Assembly: GCA_003013855.2 (NCBI GenBank)
Contig: PVNU02000853.1
Coordinates: forward strand, 2,232,001 to 2,296,000
Reading direction: 5' to 3'
DNA length: 64,000 nucleotides
Source of the DNA: Liriodendron chinense
Taxonomy: Eukaryota; Streptophyta; Magnoliopsida; Magnoliales; Magnoliaceae
A model generated the notes under the pieces. It was not told the origin of the DNA. It did not search any database and saw only the letters and a list, made by a program, of their open reading frames with translations. The position numbers were made by a program, and so were the translations under genes. The first letter of the stretch is position 1. Each line of letters starts with the position of its first letter. Shown here in pieces: positions 18,485 through 31,873 of this stretch.

Positions 18485-20369
18485 TGTTAGTGCACTTTTT
18501 TGTGGCATACTAGTGCACCTTATTTGTCAATTACGTAGGTCCATGTGTCTAGGTGTTGGTTGAGCCGAAAGAAGACGAAGACTGAAGATTCAAGAGGACA
18601 ACTGCATTAGGGAAGAAGGAACAGCTAAATTAGAGATGCCTTGGTGAGCTAAAACCCTTGAACCTAAACTAAAACCAAACCTCTAGATGACTTGACCCAA
18701 TAGGTAAACTTTTAGCCATCCTAAAATGGTCTTAGGTGTCCCCAAAGACCACATAAAGTTAGGCCTTAGAGGTTTGTAAGCTACTGTAAAAATACAAGTT
18801 GAAACAACAGACTTACAGTGTTGTTAGTGGACCATTGACTGGCCGACAATAGGTATCGACCAATCGAAAGCCTGGTTGACTGACCGATTAAAGCCCAAAA
18901 GTGGACAGCAACAAAACTTCAATTCAGGCCTAATTTGGCCAACCAATGCCCATTATTGATCGATCAATAGCCCTCCGTCGACCGGCCGACAAGACTTGTT
19001 GGTCGACCGCCAGCTAGCCATTGGCAGCCATTTTCTATCCATTGAAACTTTTTTTATACAATGGAGGGACTCGGTTTGAGGGCTCAAGAGAGAGATTTTA
19101 GTGCATTAGAAGCCACCTACATCATTAGGCTCTAATTCTAACCATTCCAAGTCATCTTCGGTGTGTTTGATCACAAGTTGGAGCATTCAAAAGCTCAATT
19201 GAGATAGACTTCCTCTCTCTTAATCTCTAGATATTTTAGACATATTGACCATAAGTAGATCATTTGTCTAAACCTTTATAAAGATCCATATAGGTGAATC
19301 CTTCTAGGCTTGTAACATACAACCCATTGTAGAGGATTTAACCTACCCCCTATCACGTTGGGCATCTCAAAAGAGCACCATATGCAAGGTGATTGATCGA
19401 TGAAGTTGAAGCATTAGTAACGCATCACAACATGATCGGGGGAGAAAATGGGAGCTGATTGAAGTACGGGAAAGCAGAAATTAAGCAACCTAAGCGGCAC
19501 TATGAAAGGGGCTCAATCTGACAAGTGTCATATTATAAGAGTCCTATTACACTCATTCCTTGTGAAGGATTGAGTGTGAAAGTTTAGAATCAAACTCGAC
19601 CAAGTCTCCAAGGGGAGCTTCCAACGGGAGTGTACACTAGGTTCTTGAGTAGGACTGAAGAGTTGGGAGGAACCTTGTCAAACTCCTGGGTTAGATGAAA
19701 CCCGTAAACATCTTGATTGAGAAATGAACTAGTAAAATCTCCGTCATAAGTTGGGAGGAACATTGTTAAACTCCTCGGTAAGGTGGAACCGATTTAGAAT
19801 ACCTAGGTTGGGAAGAACCTGATTTAAACTCTCTTAGTGAATACCAGTGTACTCAAGGGATAAGTATGACAATCAGGAGTGGAGTAGGGAAACTGAACTA
19901 CTATACATGTTTGTGTTTGTAATTGTCATTTTAGCACATTTTCATTCATGCATTGTCTTTTAATTGATGAATTATATGAATGCTGGGATAGTTTGTATGC
20001 TATGCACTTGCTAGGTAGATTCACACGCAAGATGTATGTTCACGTGGCTTGTAGACATATGCTTAGTATGATGAATCTCATATTGTCTACATAGCTCTCT
20101 AGATTACTTATTTAGATAGTTATATCCTTTGTAGTCTAAATTATTACGCATTGATTAGAAGCTCATCATGTGGCATTATTATAATTTATGTGCTTAGGCC
20201 AGTTTGCTTAATTGCTTAATCTTTGTAGCCTTTACGAATGGACCTACTTAAGCTTGGAAGCAAAGTGTTCTTACTTAACTAGTTTAATTACTAATTAGTT
20301 TTATTAAGCAAGATGTTTTTAAAAGAATTTTAAAATGGCCCTAATCACCTCCCTTCTAGGATTTAGCCA
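18485..20369 (+). mobile_element. SIRE-like LTR nested in the Del-like 5' LTR
   Basis: Begins TGTTAGTGCAC and ends about ..TTAGCCA, the same ends as the LTRs at 48582-50464 (reverse orientation). About 60 bp follow (20370-20431) that resemble a decayed tRNA-Met primer site and leader (agttttataagctctgc). Host sequence then resumes. GTAAC (18480-18484) and GCAAC (20432-20436) are a likely target duplication with one change. It is therefore an LTR plus a short internal stub rather than a clean solo LTR. Confidence 0.75.
18835..19058 (+). promoter_or_regulatory. U3 motif array upstream of a decayed TATA in the SIRE-like LTR
   Basis: Repeated short CpG-containing inverted arms (tggccgacaa, tatcgaccaatcgaa, tgatcgatcaa, cgtcgaccggccgacaag, ggtcgacc) occur in about 180 bp. 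They are followed by a TATA-like ttttatacaa at the position homologous to the clear TATA box of the 48582 copy. The linker gtggacagcaac occurs at about 18901-18912. The array is strongly degraded compared with that at 1003-1368. Confidence 0.45.
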
Positions 20370-21242
20370 TAGTTTTATAAGCTCTGCAAGCTTCTGCATG
20401 TAGCGTAAGGTATCCCACCAATGCAATTTCAGCAACAGTTAAGAGAAGTCATTGCGTTAAAAGTTATCAAACCATTGAAGACCTCAAGATTCATAGAAAT
20501 CTGCCTAGAATTATTAAATAATTAGAGACCTTAAGATCCATAGAAATCTAAACCGTTTGTGATTCATAGGACCCACTAATGTTCCCAGCATTGAAACTCA
20601 ATAAAAAGAAACTGAGTTCGACACGATTTTCCCAACCATGTATGACAACAACCCGATACCTTCAATCTTCGAACCCCCCCAACAAAAGCTTGTGAGAGCT
20701 CAGAACTCTTGATATCACAAGCTCCCTAATATTGATCTGAACCATCCATAAGTAACCATTCAAAGAAATACATCCTCGATCACAATCTGCCATTAAAGCT
20801 CATGTTATCTTAAATGCTAAAAATTATTATTTATACAAGGGCTTTGATCACAGATCTGATACATTCATCTAGTGGGTCACATAAACACCATTTAACACCC
20901 AAAATCCAAGCAAGATTAGTTACGTGAAAAAGAATCCAAATTAAATATGAAAACCGCATGAAAACCATGCATATCCTTACCGCGTCGACTCACATTAAGT
21001 CGATCACTCGAATTGTCTAAAAGTTTATATAGACCAACTGTGACTTCTATATAAGCTCTTTCATCATGAGAAGTAACGTATCATAATTGAGATTGAAAAC
21101 AATCAAGAGAAGAATAATAGGAACGAGAGAGAGAAGACTCGAACTTAGTCGCTAACTCGCCCAGGCTCAATTAATCGAGTTGGGCTGAGTCCAACGTTGT
21201 TGCAGGTCATGCATTGAAAAGAAGAAAGAAAGAGAAAGAGAA

Positions 21243-21245
21243 GAG

Positions 21246-21299
<54 letters not shown>
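21243..21299. repeat. (GA)n microsatellite in the Del-like LTR
   Basis: About 50 bp of GA. A GAA/GA tract sits at the homologous place in the 3' LTR (26295-26401). Confidence 0.95.
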
Positions 21300-21302
<3 letters not shown>

Positions 21303-21984
21303 TTGAGTTAGAGTTGAGTTAACTCACTAAGTCGACTCATCAAGTCGGGGCTGTTCGGGGTGTATTCAGACTAGATCTATATATGAATTAATTGGTGAGT
21401 GATCTAACGCATTTTTTGAATCATTCCTTTTGCATTCAGTTTATTATTTTATTCTCATTCATTATGTTTTCCCTCTTGATCCTAAATAAGGGTTCTTATT
21501 TTAAACTCTCGTAGTTGAACATCTACTTAAAATAAGCTTTTATTATTTCTGACTTAGCCCATTTGTTTTAAACTCTACCCCTTGTCGCTTGCAAATAATC
21601 ATTTTTCTTCTTTTTTACTAGAAGGCTTTTTCCTCAACTTCGCATCCTTTAAATTACAACGATGATGTATTCTTTTTATGTTTTTGTAATTCGTTGATGA
21701 TAGCACTTTTGTGTATCTCCTTGAATCTTGATCTACAATATTTTGCTTTTCTTAAATTTATCTTGCACTTAAATCTTGTGTAATTCTTAAACTATGGATA
21801 TATTCTAACGTATGTATGTACGTTGCATTATTGATTCTTGTGTCTACATGCATCATGATTATGAATGCTTGCATCTGTATGCTTGGATTGCTTGACTTGC
21901 ATTGAAATTATGGAGTGCTTGATAATTGAAGTGCTTGCCTTATCATTGAATGCATTAAGATTAAATTATAAAATTTGTTGATTT

Positions 21985-22610
21985 CGGTGGGATATTCAAG
22001 CAGGGGTTCTCTTAGCCTTAGCAAGGATACTTGTTTCCATTGGGATATTTGAGAGAGGGTTTCCTTAGCCTATATGGAAAGGATGATCATTTCTGGTGAG
22101 ATATTCAAGTGGGGGTTCCCTTGGCCTATATGGAAATGATGATTATTTCCGGTAGGGATATTCGAGTGGAGGTTCCCTTGGCCTATATGGTAAGGATGAT
22201 TGTTTCTGTTGGGATATTCGAGTGAGGGTTCTCTTAGCCTACATGGCAAGGATGATTTATTCCGGGTGGGATACTGCAGCGGGATCCTTAGAAGATTATC
22301 TCCAAGATGACATGCATGATTTGGTTCCAATGGCATACTCGAGTGGGAGTTCTTTGAAGTATCATATCCATGATGACTTGTACCATATGATTTATTTTTG
22401 ATGGGATATTCGAGCTAGGGTTCCCTAGAGGATCATCTCCAGGATGACTTGCATTGTATGATATATTTTTGGTGGGATATTCGTGTAGGGGTTCTCTAGA
22501 GGATCATGTCCAGGATGACTTGCATTGCATAATATGTTTCTGGTGGGATACTCGAGCAGGTGTTCCCTAAGGATCATCTCCTAGATGACTTACATTGTAT
22601 GTATTAGATA
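21985..22610. repeat. Tandem repeats of about 56-72 bp in the Del-like 5' LTR
   Basis: About ten units, each with ggtgggatattcgag.(g)gggttccc followed by ccta.atgg.aaggatgat or ggatcatctccaggatgactt. The second half uses a longer unit than the first. A homologous array occurs in the 3' LTR at 36740-37290. Confidence 0.85.
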
Positions 22611-23183
22611 ATTCATGCATCATGACATCATCCTTATTTTATGTATCTTATAACATGACATCACATCTCGTTATATGTTTTGTCTATCTCTATTGTATCT
22701 ATTTTCAATCTATGACATCCTTGTATTTTTTTTTTATTAAACCATTTTCTACTTACCTCCGTTGTGTCTATTCCAAATTTACAGTGGACATAATCTTATT
22801 AGGCTTTTAGCTCACCCAATTTAACATTTTACAGGTTTATAAGATGAAAGAAAAGCTGGAGATGAAGAATACTTAAATAGTTACTTTCATTAGGCTTAGA
22901 GTTTAATTTATCTTTTTATTTGAGAACTTTTTAATAAAATTAAAGTAGAAAGTAATGTGAAAATTTAGTAGTGATAGTAGATATAGATTTTGAAGTTAAT
23001 AAAGTTAATTTAAAGCTTAAATCAGTTTTATAATGGTTAATTTTGATGATTAAATTATGGTTTGATTTAGATGAATGATGATTTGAATGTAAACGTGATG
23101 CATGCATGAAATATCAATTCACCTCCTAGAACTTGAGATTAAGTTCACCGTACTTGGGTGCCAAATTTCAGGGCATAATAAAT

Positions 23184-23195
23184 TCGTATCAGAGC
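23184..23195 (+). other. Primer binding site (tRNA-Met type, mutated)
   Basis: TCGTATCAGAGC differs at one base from the canonical TGGTATCAGAGC and lies just inside the 5' LTR end, followed by TTAG. Confidence 0.75.
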
Positions 23196-23419
23196 TTAGA
23201 TTTTAGAATCAGCCAGGGCCTAGGGTTTGATTACCTGGTGAATTTGGAGTTAGGACTTTCCCTACCAAATAAATATTGTAGTTTCAATTATATTGATAGT
23301 AGTTGAGGATGGACGAGTATTAGAGGAATACTTAGGGCCCTTATATCTTTACGAAATGTTTTAAAGCACTAAGTCTTGAAAAATGATGTAAGATCAATGC
23401 CCATAATTCACAGAGGGTC

Positions 23420-23790
23420 GGGAAACGTGTTTAAAAACTTAAACGATTTAGACCACTTGTCTTTAGAGGTTTACCAAATCTATAGAGGTGAAGAATTGGA
23501 TGAATCAAATCTTCGATGTTATGAGGTGTAAAGATAAAAAGTTACTTTAGCCACCTATATATTAGAAGGTGAAACTAATTACTGGTGGAAAACTACAATA
23601 GGATCAACCATAGAGGAGATCATGTGGACTTATAATCATTTATGTGAAAAGTCCAATAACCAATATTTTCCCAAAAAGTATATAAGATAGGAAAATAGTT
23701 GAATTAGAAAGCTTAGAGTAGGGAGAATTTGTCTATTAGGTACTACGAGACTAAGTTTATAAAATTACATACATTCATATCATTCATGTT
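23420..23790 (+). pseudogene. Ty3/gypsy gag remnant (chromovirus type)
   Basis: One frame reads ATYILEGETNYWWKTT, matching the conserved 'LxGxAxxWW' centre of Retrotrans_gag, followed by QYFPKK (family: FxxxYFPxxxR). Upstream FDVMRC occurs in a second frame. Stops and shifts interrupt it throughout. This is the only coding trace left in the Del-like element. Confidence 0.75.
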
Positions 23791-24042
23791 TTAAGAAGAG
23801 GATCATCAACAACATCAACTCAGATTAAGAGGTCAGTTACTACACCAATTAGCTCACAGAAGAGTTTACACCGTAGCACCACTTGAAGATGGACTAGCTT
23901 CATCACACAACTCCATGGAACCACCACCCAAAGAAGAGCGGCAACTCGAAGAAGTACCAACTCAGTGTTACGTCTATGTAGCCACGCCTCCCCATTTAGA
24001 TGTGGACATAGGTTTATAAATTTCAAAGATATTTTTTTTGTT

Positions 24043-24055
24043 AAGGAGGGTAGAA
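24043..24055 (+). other. Polypurine tract of the Del-like element
   Basis: aaggagggtagaa directly precedes the 3' LTR start TGTAATAACT, as expected for the plus-strand primer. Confidence 0.8.
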
Positions 24056-26294
24056 TGTAATAACTCTAAAATTTCCATACATAAGTAGGTACACGAGTTC
24101 TTTCCCACATGTGTAAACGTGTGTAGTTTAACACTTAAAATTTTTAAGTAGAGTTGTGTAGATAAACACATATGTATACATCCTTAGACTCTTATACACC
24201 TCATAATTAACTTCAAACCCCCATTTATCTTTATATACAAAATTGTTCACCAAAGTAACCATTGAAATAATTCATAACCACTAGATTAAGATATCTGATT
24301 CTTCATTTCGCTTTTGGACCACCCAATCATAGTAAACTAGCTAGGAGATCTTCATATCCACTCGTACAAGTATCCATTCGAGAATCCAATCCACTCATCT
24401 TGCTTGTCATCCTTGAATACACTTAATCTACCATCGAAATCATGATCTCTAAGGACCTAGCTTGCGCATACATGCACATATATACACTTTTACGTATCTT
24501 GAGCTATATATCATGATATACCTTATCAATCATCAATCCAACCGTCGGGATAACTCTCCATGGTCAGATTAAGCTATCCAACCCTTTGATTTCATTCTGG
24601 AACCTTATATCATTAGTAAATAGATAATAGTCCATCTTAGTCGTTTGCATATGATCATCTTTTATTTTGAACCCATCATCTTAATCTCGATGCACTAACT
24701 AGTAGTTTAGACCATTAAAATTCGATTTTAATGACTATAAACACACCATTGATCATCTTAAGTTTTCTATGGTGTACATATCGATATCCAACTCTAACAT
24801 TCAAAAAACCTACTTCTAAGAGTTTGATTGCAATGAAAATTTTACTAATGCTTATGCATCCCAATTGAACCATACATATCAATTATGAGTCCTAATTCAC
24901 AAGATTCATTGTCCATCAGCTTTTACATCATATCCGTTGGATGACCCACCTGAAAATCATTTAGTGACCCTCTTTATGATCCATAGACAATCCCTAACAA
25001 ATCTATCAATTTACATTTCACATTAGGCCACGTTTAGACCCAGTTTCGAAATTTACAGTAACTTTGAGAAGAATTACACTGACTACACTCTAATTTTCGA
25101 AAAGGAATTGGTGGTTGTCTACGCAACTTACACCATAAATCCTTCACCTGAAAAGCCACAATCTGATCATTCATCTGAGAAATAATCAACATATCTAATC
25201 CTAGACATGCAAATGAAGTCCCTAGACACTTGATCTTCGATTCTAACCTTATCTGGTCGTTGATTTCAAATTAAAATATATTTAAAACACCCAAGTGAAT
25301 AAATATTGATGAAATCAATTTTTGATGCATCAAAACCACATGACCAGTGGACATTATGGGCCATAGTCTGTGGTCAACCAACGACCCCAACTCTATAAAT
25401 GTGCAAACAGCATGTGTGCATGCATGTGCACAAACTGGAGGCGAGCAGTCTCCTTATAGCACGTGTAATCGTAGTTTGAATAAAATTGCCTCATTGATTG
25501 TTCTCCACCTTCGTTTAGAAACTTAGCTTAATTACAATTAAAAGTGTCATTCTTGACTAATTCAGGTCGTTTGATTCCACAAGGAGATCAATGCTGTTAT
25601 AAAATTGGGGAGAAACTTCTGACTTCTACGGCACTTGCAGTGGTCGAGAGAAGTCATTGCATCGAGGGTTATCAAATAGTTAGAAACCTTAAGATTCGAA
25701 AAAAAATTGAATTGTTCGTGATCTGTGGACCCACTGACATTCATAACATTGAAACCCAATAAAAAGAAACTGAGTTCGACGCGATTTTAGCTTTGGTTTT
25801 CCCGATCATGTGCGACAACAACCCGATGGCTTCGATCTTCGAAGCCACCAACGAAAGCTTGTCAGAGCTCAAAATTCGTAATACCACAAGCTCCTTAATA
25901 TTGATCTAAACTATCAACAAGCAACCATTAGAAGAAATGCGTTCGCAATTACAATCTTCTATTAAATTTCATGTCATCTTCCTCATTAATCGTCGAAAAT
26001 TATTGTTCATGTAAGGGCTTTGATCAGAGATCTGATACGTTCATCTAGCGGTCCAGATGAACGCCATTCAACTCCTGAAATCCAAGCAAGATTCATTATG
26101 TGAAAATGAATCCATATCAAATCTAAGAATCGTATGAAAACCACGCATATCCTTGCCACGCGACTCAACAATGAGTTGATCGTTCGAATCATCTATAGGT
26201 CTATAAAGACTGGTCGTGGCTTCTATATAAGATTTATCATCAAGAGAAATAACATATCACAATTAAGATTGAAAATGATCAAGAGAAGAATAAC

Positions 26295-26357
26295 AGGAGA
26301 AGAAGAAGTAGAAGAAGAAGAAGATGAAGAACAAGAAGAAGAAGAAGAAGAAGAAGA

Positions 26358-26401
<44 letters not shown>
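26295..26401. repeat. (GAA)n/(GA)n microsatellite
   Basis: Purine-only tract, GAA repeats passing into GA repeats, at the position homologous to the GA tract of the other LTR. It creates a long Glu/Arg open frame that is an artefact. Confidence 0.95.
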
Positions 26402-26404
<3 letters not shown>

Positions 26405-27026
26405 CTCAAATTGAGTCATTGACTCGCCTAGACTTAATTGAGTTAAGTTGGGTTAAGTCTGGCTTTGTTGCGTGTTGTTCATTGAAAGGAAGAAAGGAGT
26501 AGGGGAGGAGAAAGAGAAGGAGAAAGAGAAAGAAGGATTGAGTTAGATTCGATTTGACTCACTAAGTCGACTTATCAAATCAAGATTATTCGAGGTGTAT
26601 TCGAGCTAGATTTATATTTGGATTAATAGGTAAGTGATCTTCCGTGTAATTTGAATATTCTCCTTGAATTCGGTTTATTGTTTTATTCTCATTCGTTGTG
26701 TTTTCTTTTTATCTTAGGTAAGGGTTTTTTAGCTTTACACAGTTGAACATCTACTTGTTATAAACTTTTATTATTTCAGGCTTAGCCATTTTACCTCGAG
26801 TTTAGCCCTTTTGCTATGAACTCTACCCCTTATTACTTAAGAACGACAATTGAACATATACTTGTTATAAACTTTTATTATTTCAGGCTTAGCCATTTTA
26901 CCTCGAGTTTAGTCCTTTTTCTATGAACTCTACCCCTTATTACTTAAGAATAACCTTTTTATCTTCTTTTTAACTTGAAAGCTTTTCCCTCGACTTCACA
27001 TTCTTTAAATTTTATGGCATGATGTA

Positions 27027-28625
27027 TGTTCGCTCGCTTCAAGTGTAAGGCTGCGATGTAGTAATAAAACTCGGTAAGACCGAGGTTGATCCACAGGGAA
27101 TTGGAGAACAAGTTCCAAACTATTCCAGCAACTCAGTTTGCAGTAAATAAGAGATTCAATTGGAATAATTATGCTAAAGTAGTAATTTAAGGTACTAAGG
27201 CATTCAAGGATCCACTTGTAGTAATCCCATGTCAATCCAATCAATCCAAGCATAGAGCACAACTAGATTTGAAGTCCTATCTCTCATCTAGTTGGAAAAT
27301 AAAGCTTTGAAGCACATTCAATCCTACTCAACTTGAACTTCCAAGTTCTAGTCCCATTCAACATATGTAGAATTCGAAATCATAGCCTTCGGAGTAACAA
27401 CCATACCTATGGACTATGGCCTGCTCAAGGGTTACCATAATTCGAATCTAAACAAACACAACATGATAATCTCAGAGAATTGCAAGGAATTCATGTCCAG
27501 AGCACATGAACTCTCATAAAACGTCTAAAACTATCAACTTTAAGAACTAGAATATTCAAAATCCAAACTTGAAATAGAACTACTTGAATTAAACTGAATG
27601 AAACATGAAATTAGCTACATGCTTCACCTCTCAGCCTTAGCTGAGAGATTCTAGGCGAGCATTGTTATACTACAACTAGAACTCAAATAAGAAAACATAA
27701 AAACTAGAAAAATCGGAGTTTGGAGGGTTGCAGATACTCCACGATGACTTCCTTCCTCTCCCACGATGTCCCTTAGCTTCTATGATGCCCTAGGAAGAGC
27801 CCCTAGGTGTCATTTTATAGTGGGGAAGCTCTGTTACGTAAGAATCTTCCAGAACTTGCGTAAGGTTACGCACTGAGCAGAGAAAATCGGAGCTAGACTT
27901 GGAAATTTCTAAACTGGGTGCATTGTCGATTGATCGCTCAGACCAGACGATCAATCGCTAGTTCAAATAACTGTAAAAACTGCCTTTTTTGGATCTGACG
28001 ATTAATCAACTGGCTGAGAGATCAATCGGTCACTTCCGGCAATCAATCGATCAGTGTCTAGCGATCAATCGGAGGGTGCAAAAAGTGTCCAGAGAGTTTT
28101 TTCAAAATTTCTTAAAAATCTGCATTCTGGCGATTGATCTATGGGATGGGCGATCAATCGCTCAGGCTGGGCGATCAATCGCAATTCTTCACTTCACTCC
28201 AGCAACAATTTTGTCAAATTTCTACTATGAGCGATCAATCGCTCAAGTTTGTCGATCAATCGCTCAGGCTGAGCGATCAATCGACGGATCAATCTTTAGA
28301 AACTGCAACTTTTTGCATTTTACTTTTATGGCCCTGCAGCTCTGCACTTTGGTTTTTCTGGCCCCGCCAGGTCTTTTAACATGATTTCTTCTGTGTTTTT
28401 CTTTGTTTTTCAACTCCTATCCTCCATAGCTTCTTTCTTTCATTCTTGGGCTTTCTTCCTTTGATCCTCAAGGTGTCCTAAAGCGGTCCTTTAGCATTGA
28501 ATTCAAAAGGTTTCCTCTCATTCCTACAATCACAAAACATGCATTAGATGGGCCTTTTAAACATGCAAATCATGCATATAATCTGATGTAATGGGCTATA
28601 TCCTGTATAAATTGGAGGTTCAACA
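27027..28625 (-). repeat. 3' LTR of the Athila-like element
   Basis: Minus strand starts TGTTGAACCTCC (28625) and ends GAGCGAACA (27027). 1599 bp, highly similar to 34806-36422. A G-rich polypurine tract (minus: gctggttggggggtg) adjoins at 28626-28640. Confidence 0.92.
27813..28292 (-). promoter_or_regulatory. U3 promoter: GCGATCAATCGC array plus TATA box
   Basis: Minus-strand TATA box CTATAAAAT at 27813-27821. Upstream of it (27925-28292) are about a dozen copies or near-copies of GCGAT-CA-ATCGC or its complement form GCGAT-TG-ATCGC, often spaced by ctcagg.tg. The linker gtgtccagagag is at 28086-28097. Promoter role is inferred from layout. Confidence 0.65.
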
Positions 28626-30278
28626 CACCCCCCAACCAGCTTTTTACTAGTCCCGAGCAAAACATGGTGAAACAAGTTCAAACCTCCAAAACTAACTCTC
28701 CTTCAGAAACTATGTTTCTATCCATTCCAAGACATACGAGTGTAAAATTCGAAAAAATTAGGTGATAGAAATTAGAACCTTAAACTCTCAAAACATAATA
28801 AGTGTACATATGAAATTCCCGCTGATTGATTGATAAATAGAGAAAGTCGAACAAATTCAACCTAGTGTGCATGGTGAAAATTCTTCTCATGAGTTTCTGG
28901 GATTATCGTCTCCATAGATCAACTAAACTATGGATCTCAAGGTGAGCAGAGCAACAACAAGCCTATGACAGGAATTTACCTTACTGTCCTTCCGACGGCT
29001 TTCACACTACGTCCCATTTTCGGCTTTGGTTACGGGTAGACCATCCCCCGGTTGGTAATAGGTAGCCCTTTTCGAATTTTCCACCATGTTTTCCATCATT
29101 CCCAATTTCATCCTTCCTTTTCCTTTTTCTTTTATATTAGATAGGATTTTTAGAAATCCATATCTTTCGTTATTTTCTCATGGACAAAGATGGACAAAGT
29201 ACCTTGGCTTGGTTTCTCAACACCTTAAATCTAAGTCTAGCTAACCCACAAATCACATAATCCCTTCAACCATGAAAATCGTGTATTGTGGACTAGGTGT
29301 AAGAGTGTTTAAATTTTGTATCAATCACATAAATAGGGGAATTCACATATACAACTCCTCTTCTTATACTCGTATCATCTCGAATGCATGGAAATAAGGT
29401 TTTCTAAAGGAGTTTTGAAATTTTAGAAAATTCAAAAAAATTTATGCATATGAGACTCGAAATGTTGTAAACTTCTAGATGAGGAATCTCATCTCACCCC
29501 CCAACCAAATCTTGCATTGTCCTCAATGTAAAAAGATATATAATGAGCATGAACATGAGAGCAATTGTGAAATATAAGAGAGTGAGAACAATGATACCTG
29601 AGAGAGTCGATCATGGAAGTCTGCAACTCCAACAACTAAAACATACTAAAACAGTAAAACTAAATAAAACTAAACTTAATTTATAGAAAGCAATAAAGAT
29701 ACCTAACCCATCCTTTTAAAAAGAGGATCTCCATCAAACTAGGAGATCGATTATCAGTAAAACATCCAGAAGGACAAAGTTGAGCAAGATCATCAAGTGG
29801 TGTAACAAATTATTCAGAAGAACTATCCACCATCCTGCTTTGGAAAGTACATTGGTGACATCGATCATTCTAACCCATTGAAAATCCAGCTGAAAAATTT
29901 CAGCGGGTTCCTTAAGAAAATTATCACATGTACTAGGAAAGGAGAATTGCATTGGTTGGAAATCATTGAATATGGATCTCCTTTCCTTCTTGTCTCGGCA
30001 AAAATCATTCAAGTATGTCAAATATGGGTCATCCTAGAAGTGTTTTTCGATTTGAAGAAACCAAAGAGATGTGGAGACTTCAATCGCTTCATCCTCAAAC
30101 ATTGGGATGGTCTCCACATAATCATTTGCTGCTTGTGCTTCCACAGTTGATTCTTCAATTTGGCAATCTGTGGAAGGAAGCTTTTTAGGTGCATGAGGTC
30201 TCTCTCTCAAAGCATTTACTCTGTCCTGAATCACGGGATCATCCCAATCTTCAAAATACGCTAAACACTCCTCGAGTA
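28626..30278 (-). other. 3' internal region of the Athila-like element
   Basis: Non-coding by appearance but shares ordered blocks with 56600-57736 of the other Athila-like element (ccaccatgttttccatc..., 'cattgtcctcaatgtaa', 'ggtagccctttt'). The part 29734-30234 has interrupted open frames on the minus strand with no recognised domain. No RT or integrase motif. Confidence 0.65.
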
Positions 30279-31873
30279 TGTGATCGCTTCCCCAAGTGTA
30301 AGGTTGCGATGTAGTAATAATCTCGGTAAGACCGAGGTCGATCCACAGGGACTTATGTAGGGATTCACAAACACATCCAACAGTTTCTATTAAAAAGCTA
30401 ACAATCAGATTTTGTATGAGATTGATGTAAGTAACAAGTTTGAACTAAATTGAAGGTAAACAATGTAAAAAGGCACTAGGGGTTCAAGGATCCACTTGTA
30501 ACAATCCTTGATGCTCAATTCGCTGTGGTTTCTCATTCTCTCAACTAGAATCAAAATTAAGATCTATCTAGCCGGATGATAGAGCTGTTAAACCAAACAA
30601 TCTATCATATGTAAGGCCAATGTATATGATTCACTCAATGCAAGCTAGGATGAGCATGCTCAATTGCATAGGTCAATCCCAATTCCAATAAACTAAGTTC
30701 ATAATCATGATCATCATTTAGTCTTGTCACCAGACAAAGCTAGATCATGATTTGAACTTGAATCAAATCACATGCACAGTCCCATACATAATTCAGAAAA
30801 CCAGAAAAGTAGAACTTTGGTAGGAAGTTCCCACATGAAGATCATAGTACTAGAGCGGACTCCAATTCCTCGGATCATACAGGTCTAGACTAACATTCAG
30901 CCATTAAGAACTTAAGTAGTTCTCCCAAACATCCATGAGTCATCATAAGACTAAGAAAAACTTACTTAGAACTTGTATAAACTTCAAACCATTGTTCATA
31001 AACATGAAATTCAATCTTAAAACCAACTTATAACGAATTGAAATATCTTAGATCCACTACAAGCTTCACCTCTTAGCCCTAGCTAAGAGGTTTAGCCGTT
31101 CATGATCCAAGGAAACATGAAACAACTAAGAAAAACATAAAATAGTAAAACAAACTAGAAGGAGTTGTGAAACTTCGAAATCCACTTCCGCCGCCTCCCA
31201 CCTTGCTCAAACTCTTCTAAGATACCATAGGAATGATCCCTAGGTGTCCTTTTATAGTGGGAAGGCTCCACAACGTCAGAATATTCCAAAATCTGCGTAA
31301 GCTTACGCAGTGCGCAGAGATTTTCGGCGCCAAAAACAGAAGTTTCTGTTTTAGATGCATGGCCGACTGGTCGGACGACCGGTCTGGGTGACTGGCCGAC
31401 CGGTCGTGACCGGTAGTGAGGCCGGTGCCTCACTATGAAACAATCCAGCAGCCTCTGGAGGTGGAAAAGTATTCTGGCCGACCGGTCTGGACCGGTCGGA
31501 CTGGGTTGGCCGATCGGTCACGACCGGTCGGACTGTTTATGTAAACTGTCCAGCAGCTCAGTAGGGTCTGGGAGAGCTGGCCTACCGGTCTAGACCGGTC
31601 GTGGCCCTCTTGGCCGACCGGTCTGGACCGGTCTTGGCCTTTTTCTTCTATATTTTCTTTCTTCTTTTCTTCTTTCCTTGCTTCCTTCTTTCTTTGATCC
31701 ACCTTGGTTCTTCATCCAAGGTTCTTAAAGAGGTCTTTTTGTCATCAATTAGGCGGAGTCCACTCTCATTCCTACAATCACAACACATGGATTAAATTAG
31801 TCTTTAAATCATGAAAACCTTGCATAATGAGTGATGAATTGGGGTTAGAATATGCACAATTGAGAGCTCAAGG
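30279..31873 (-). mobile_element. Inner Athila-related LTR inside the Athila-like element
   Basis: Shares the U5 end (caagtgtaaggttgcgatgtagtaataa.ctcggtaagaccgaggt) and the U3 start region with the outer LTRs, but is closer to the LTRs at 53261 and 57737 and carries a different motif array. The minus-strand start is decayed (..ttgagctctcaattg) and no matching 5-bp duplication is evident. Its status as solo LTR or recombination product is therefore open. It abuts the end of the protease region and may mark where pol was lost. Confidence 0.7.
31249..31639 (-). promoter_or_regulatory. U3 promoter: CCGACCGGTC array plus TATA box
   Basis: Minus-strand TATA CTATAAAAGG at 31247-31257. Upstream (31371-31639) are ggccgaccggtc...gaccggtcgg palindromes with 2-4 bp centres (tgg, acg, tag), several near-perfect. 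Linkers ctgtccagcagc at 31545-31556 and atccagcagcc near 31442. Same motif as the SIRE-like LTR at the start of the window. Confidence 0.65.

Larger units (their letters stand above)
17011..23177 (+). repeat. 5' LTR of the Del-like element (with SIRE-like LTR inside)
   Basis: Collinear with 24056-27026 plus 36428-37874: shared blocks include the beginning (ttttcacacacgag...gtacatgagtg), the TATA region, a GA microsatellite, and the tandem repeat with ggtgggatattcgag. The TATA site ctatataag is at 21048-21055. The part 18485-20436 is an insertion absent from the 3' LTR. Confidence 0.85.

Noticed and set aside
21000..21060. Palindrome array upstream of the TATA box of the Del-like LTR
   Set aside because: Only a single gtcgact...aagtcgat pair is present, not an array. 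The family appears to lack the feature and serves as a contrast.
22070..22336. Open frame with repeated 'YPTRN/NIPTGNN' motifs
   Set aside because: Translation of the tandem repeat in the Del-like LTR; no start context or conservation.
26134..26502. 122-codon open frame with long Glu and Arg-Glu runs
   Set aside because: Produced by the GAA/GA microsatellite within the Del-like LTR.
27989..28384. 131-codon frame with repeated RSIAQ motifs
   Set aside because: It is the translation of the GCGATCAATCGC array in the LTR, on the strand opposite to the element's transcription.
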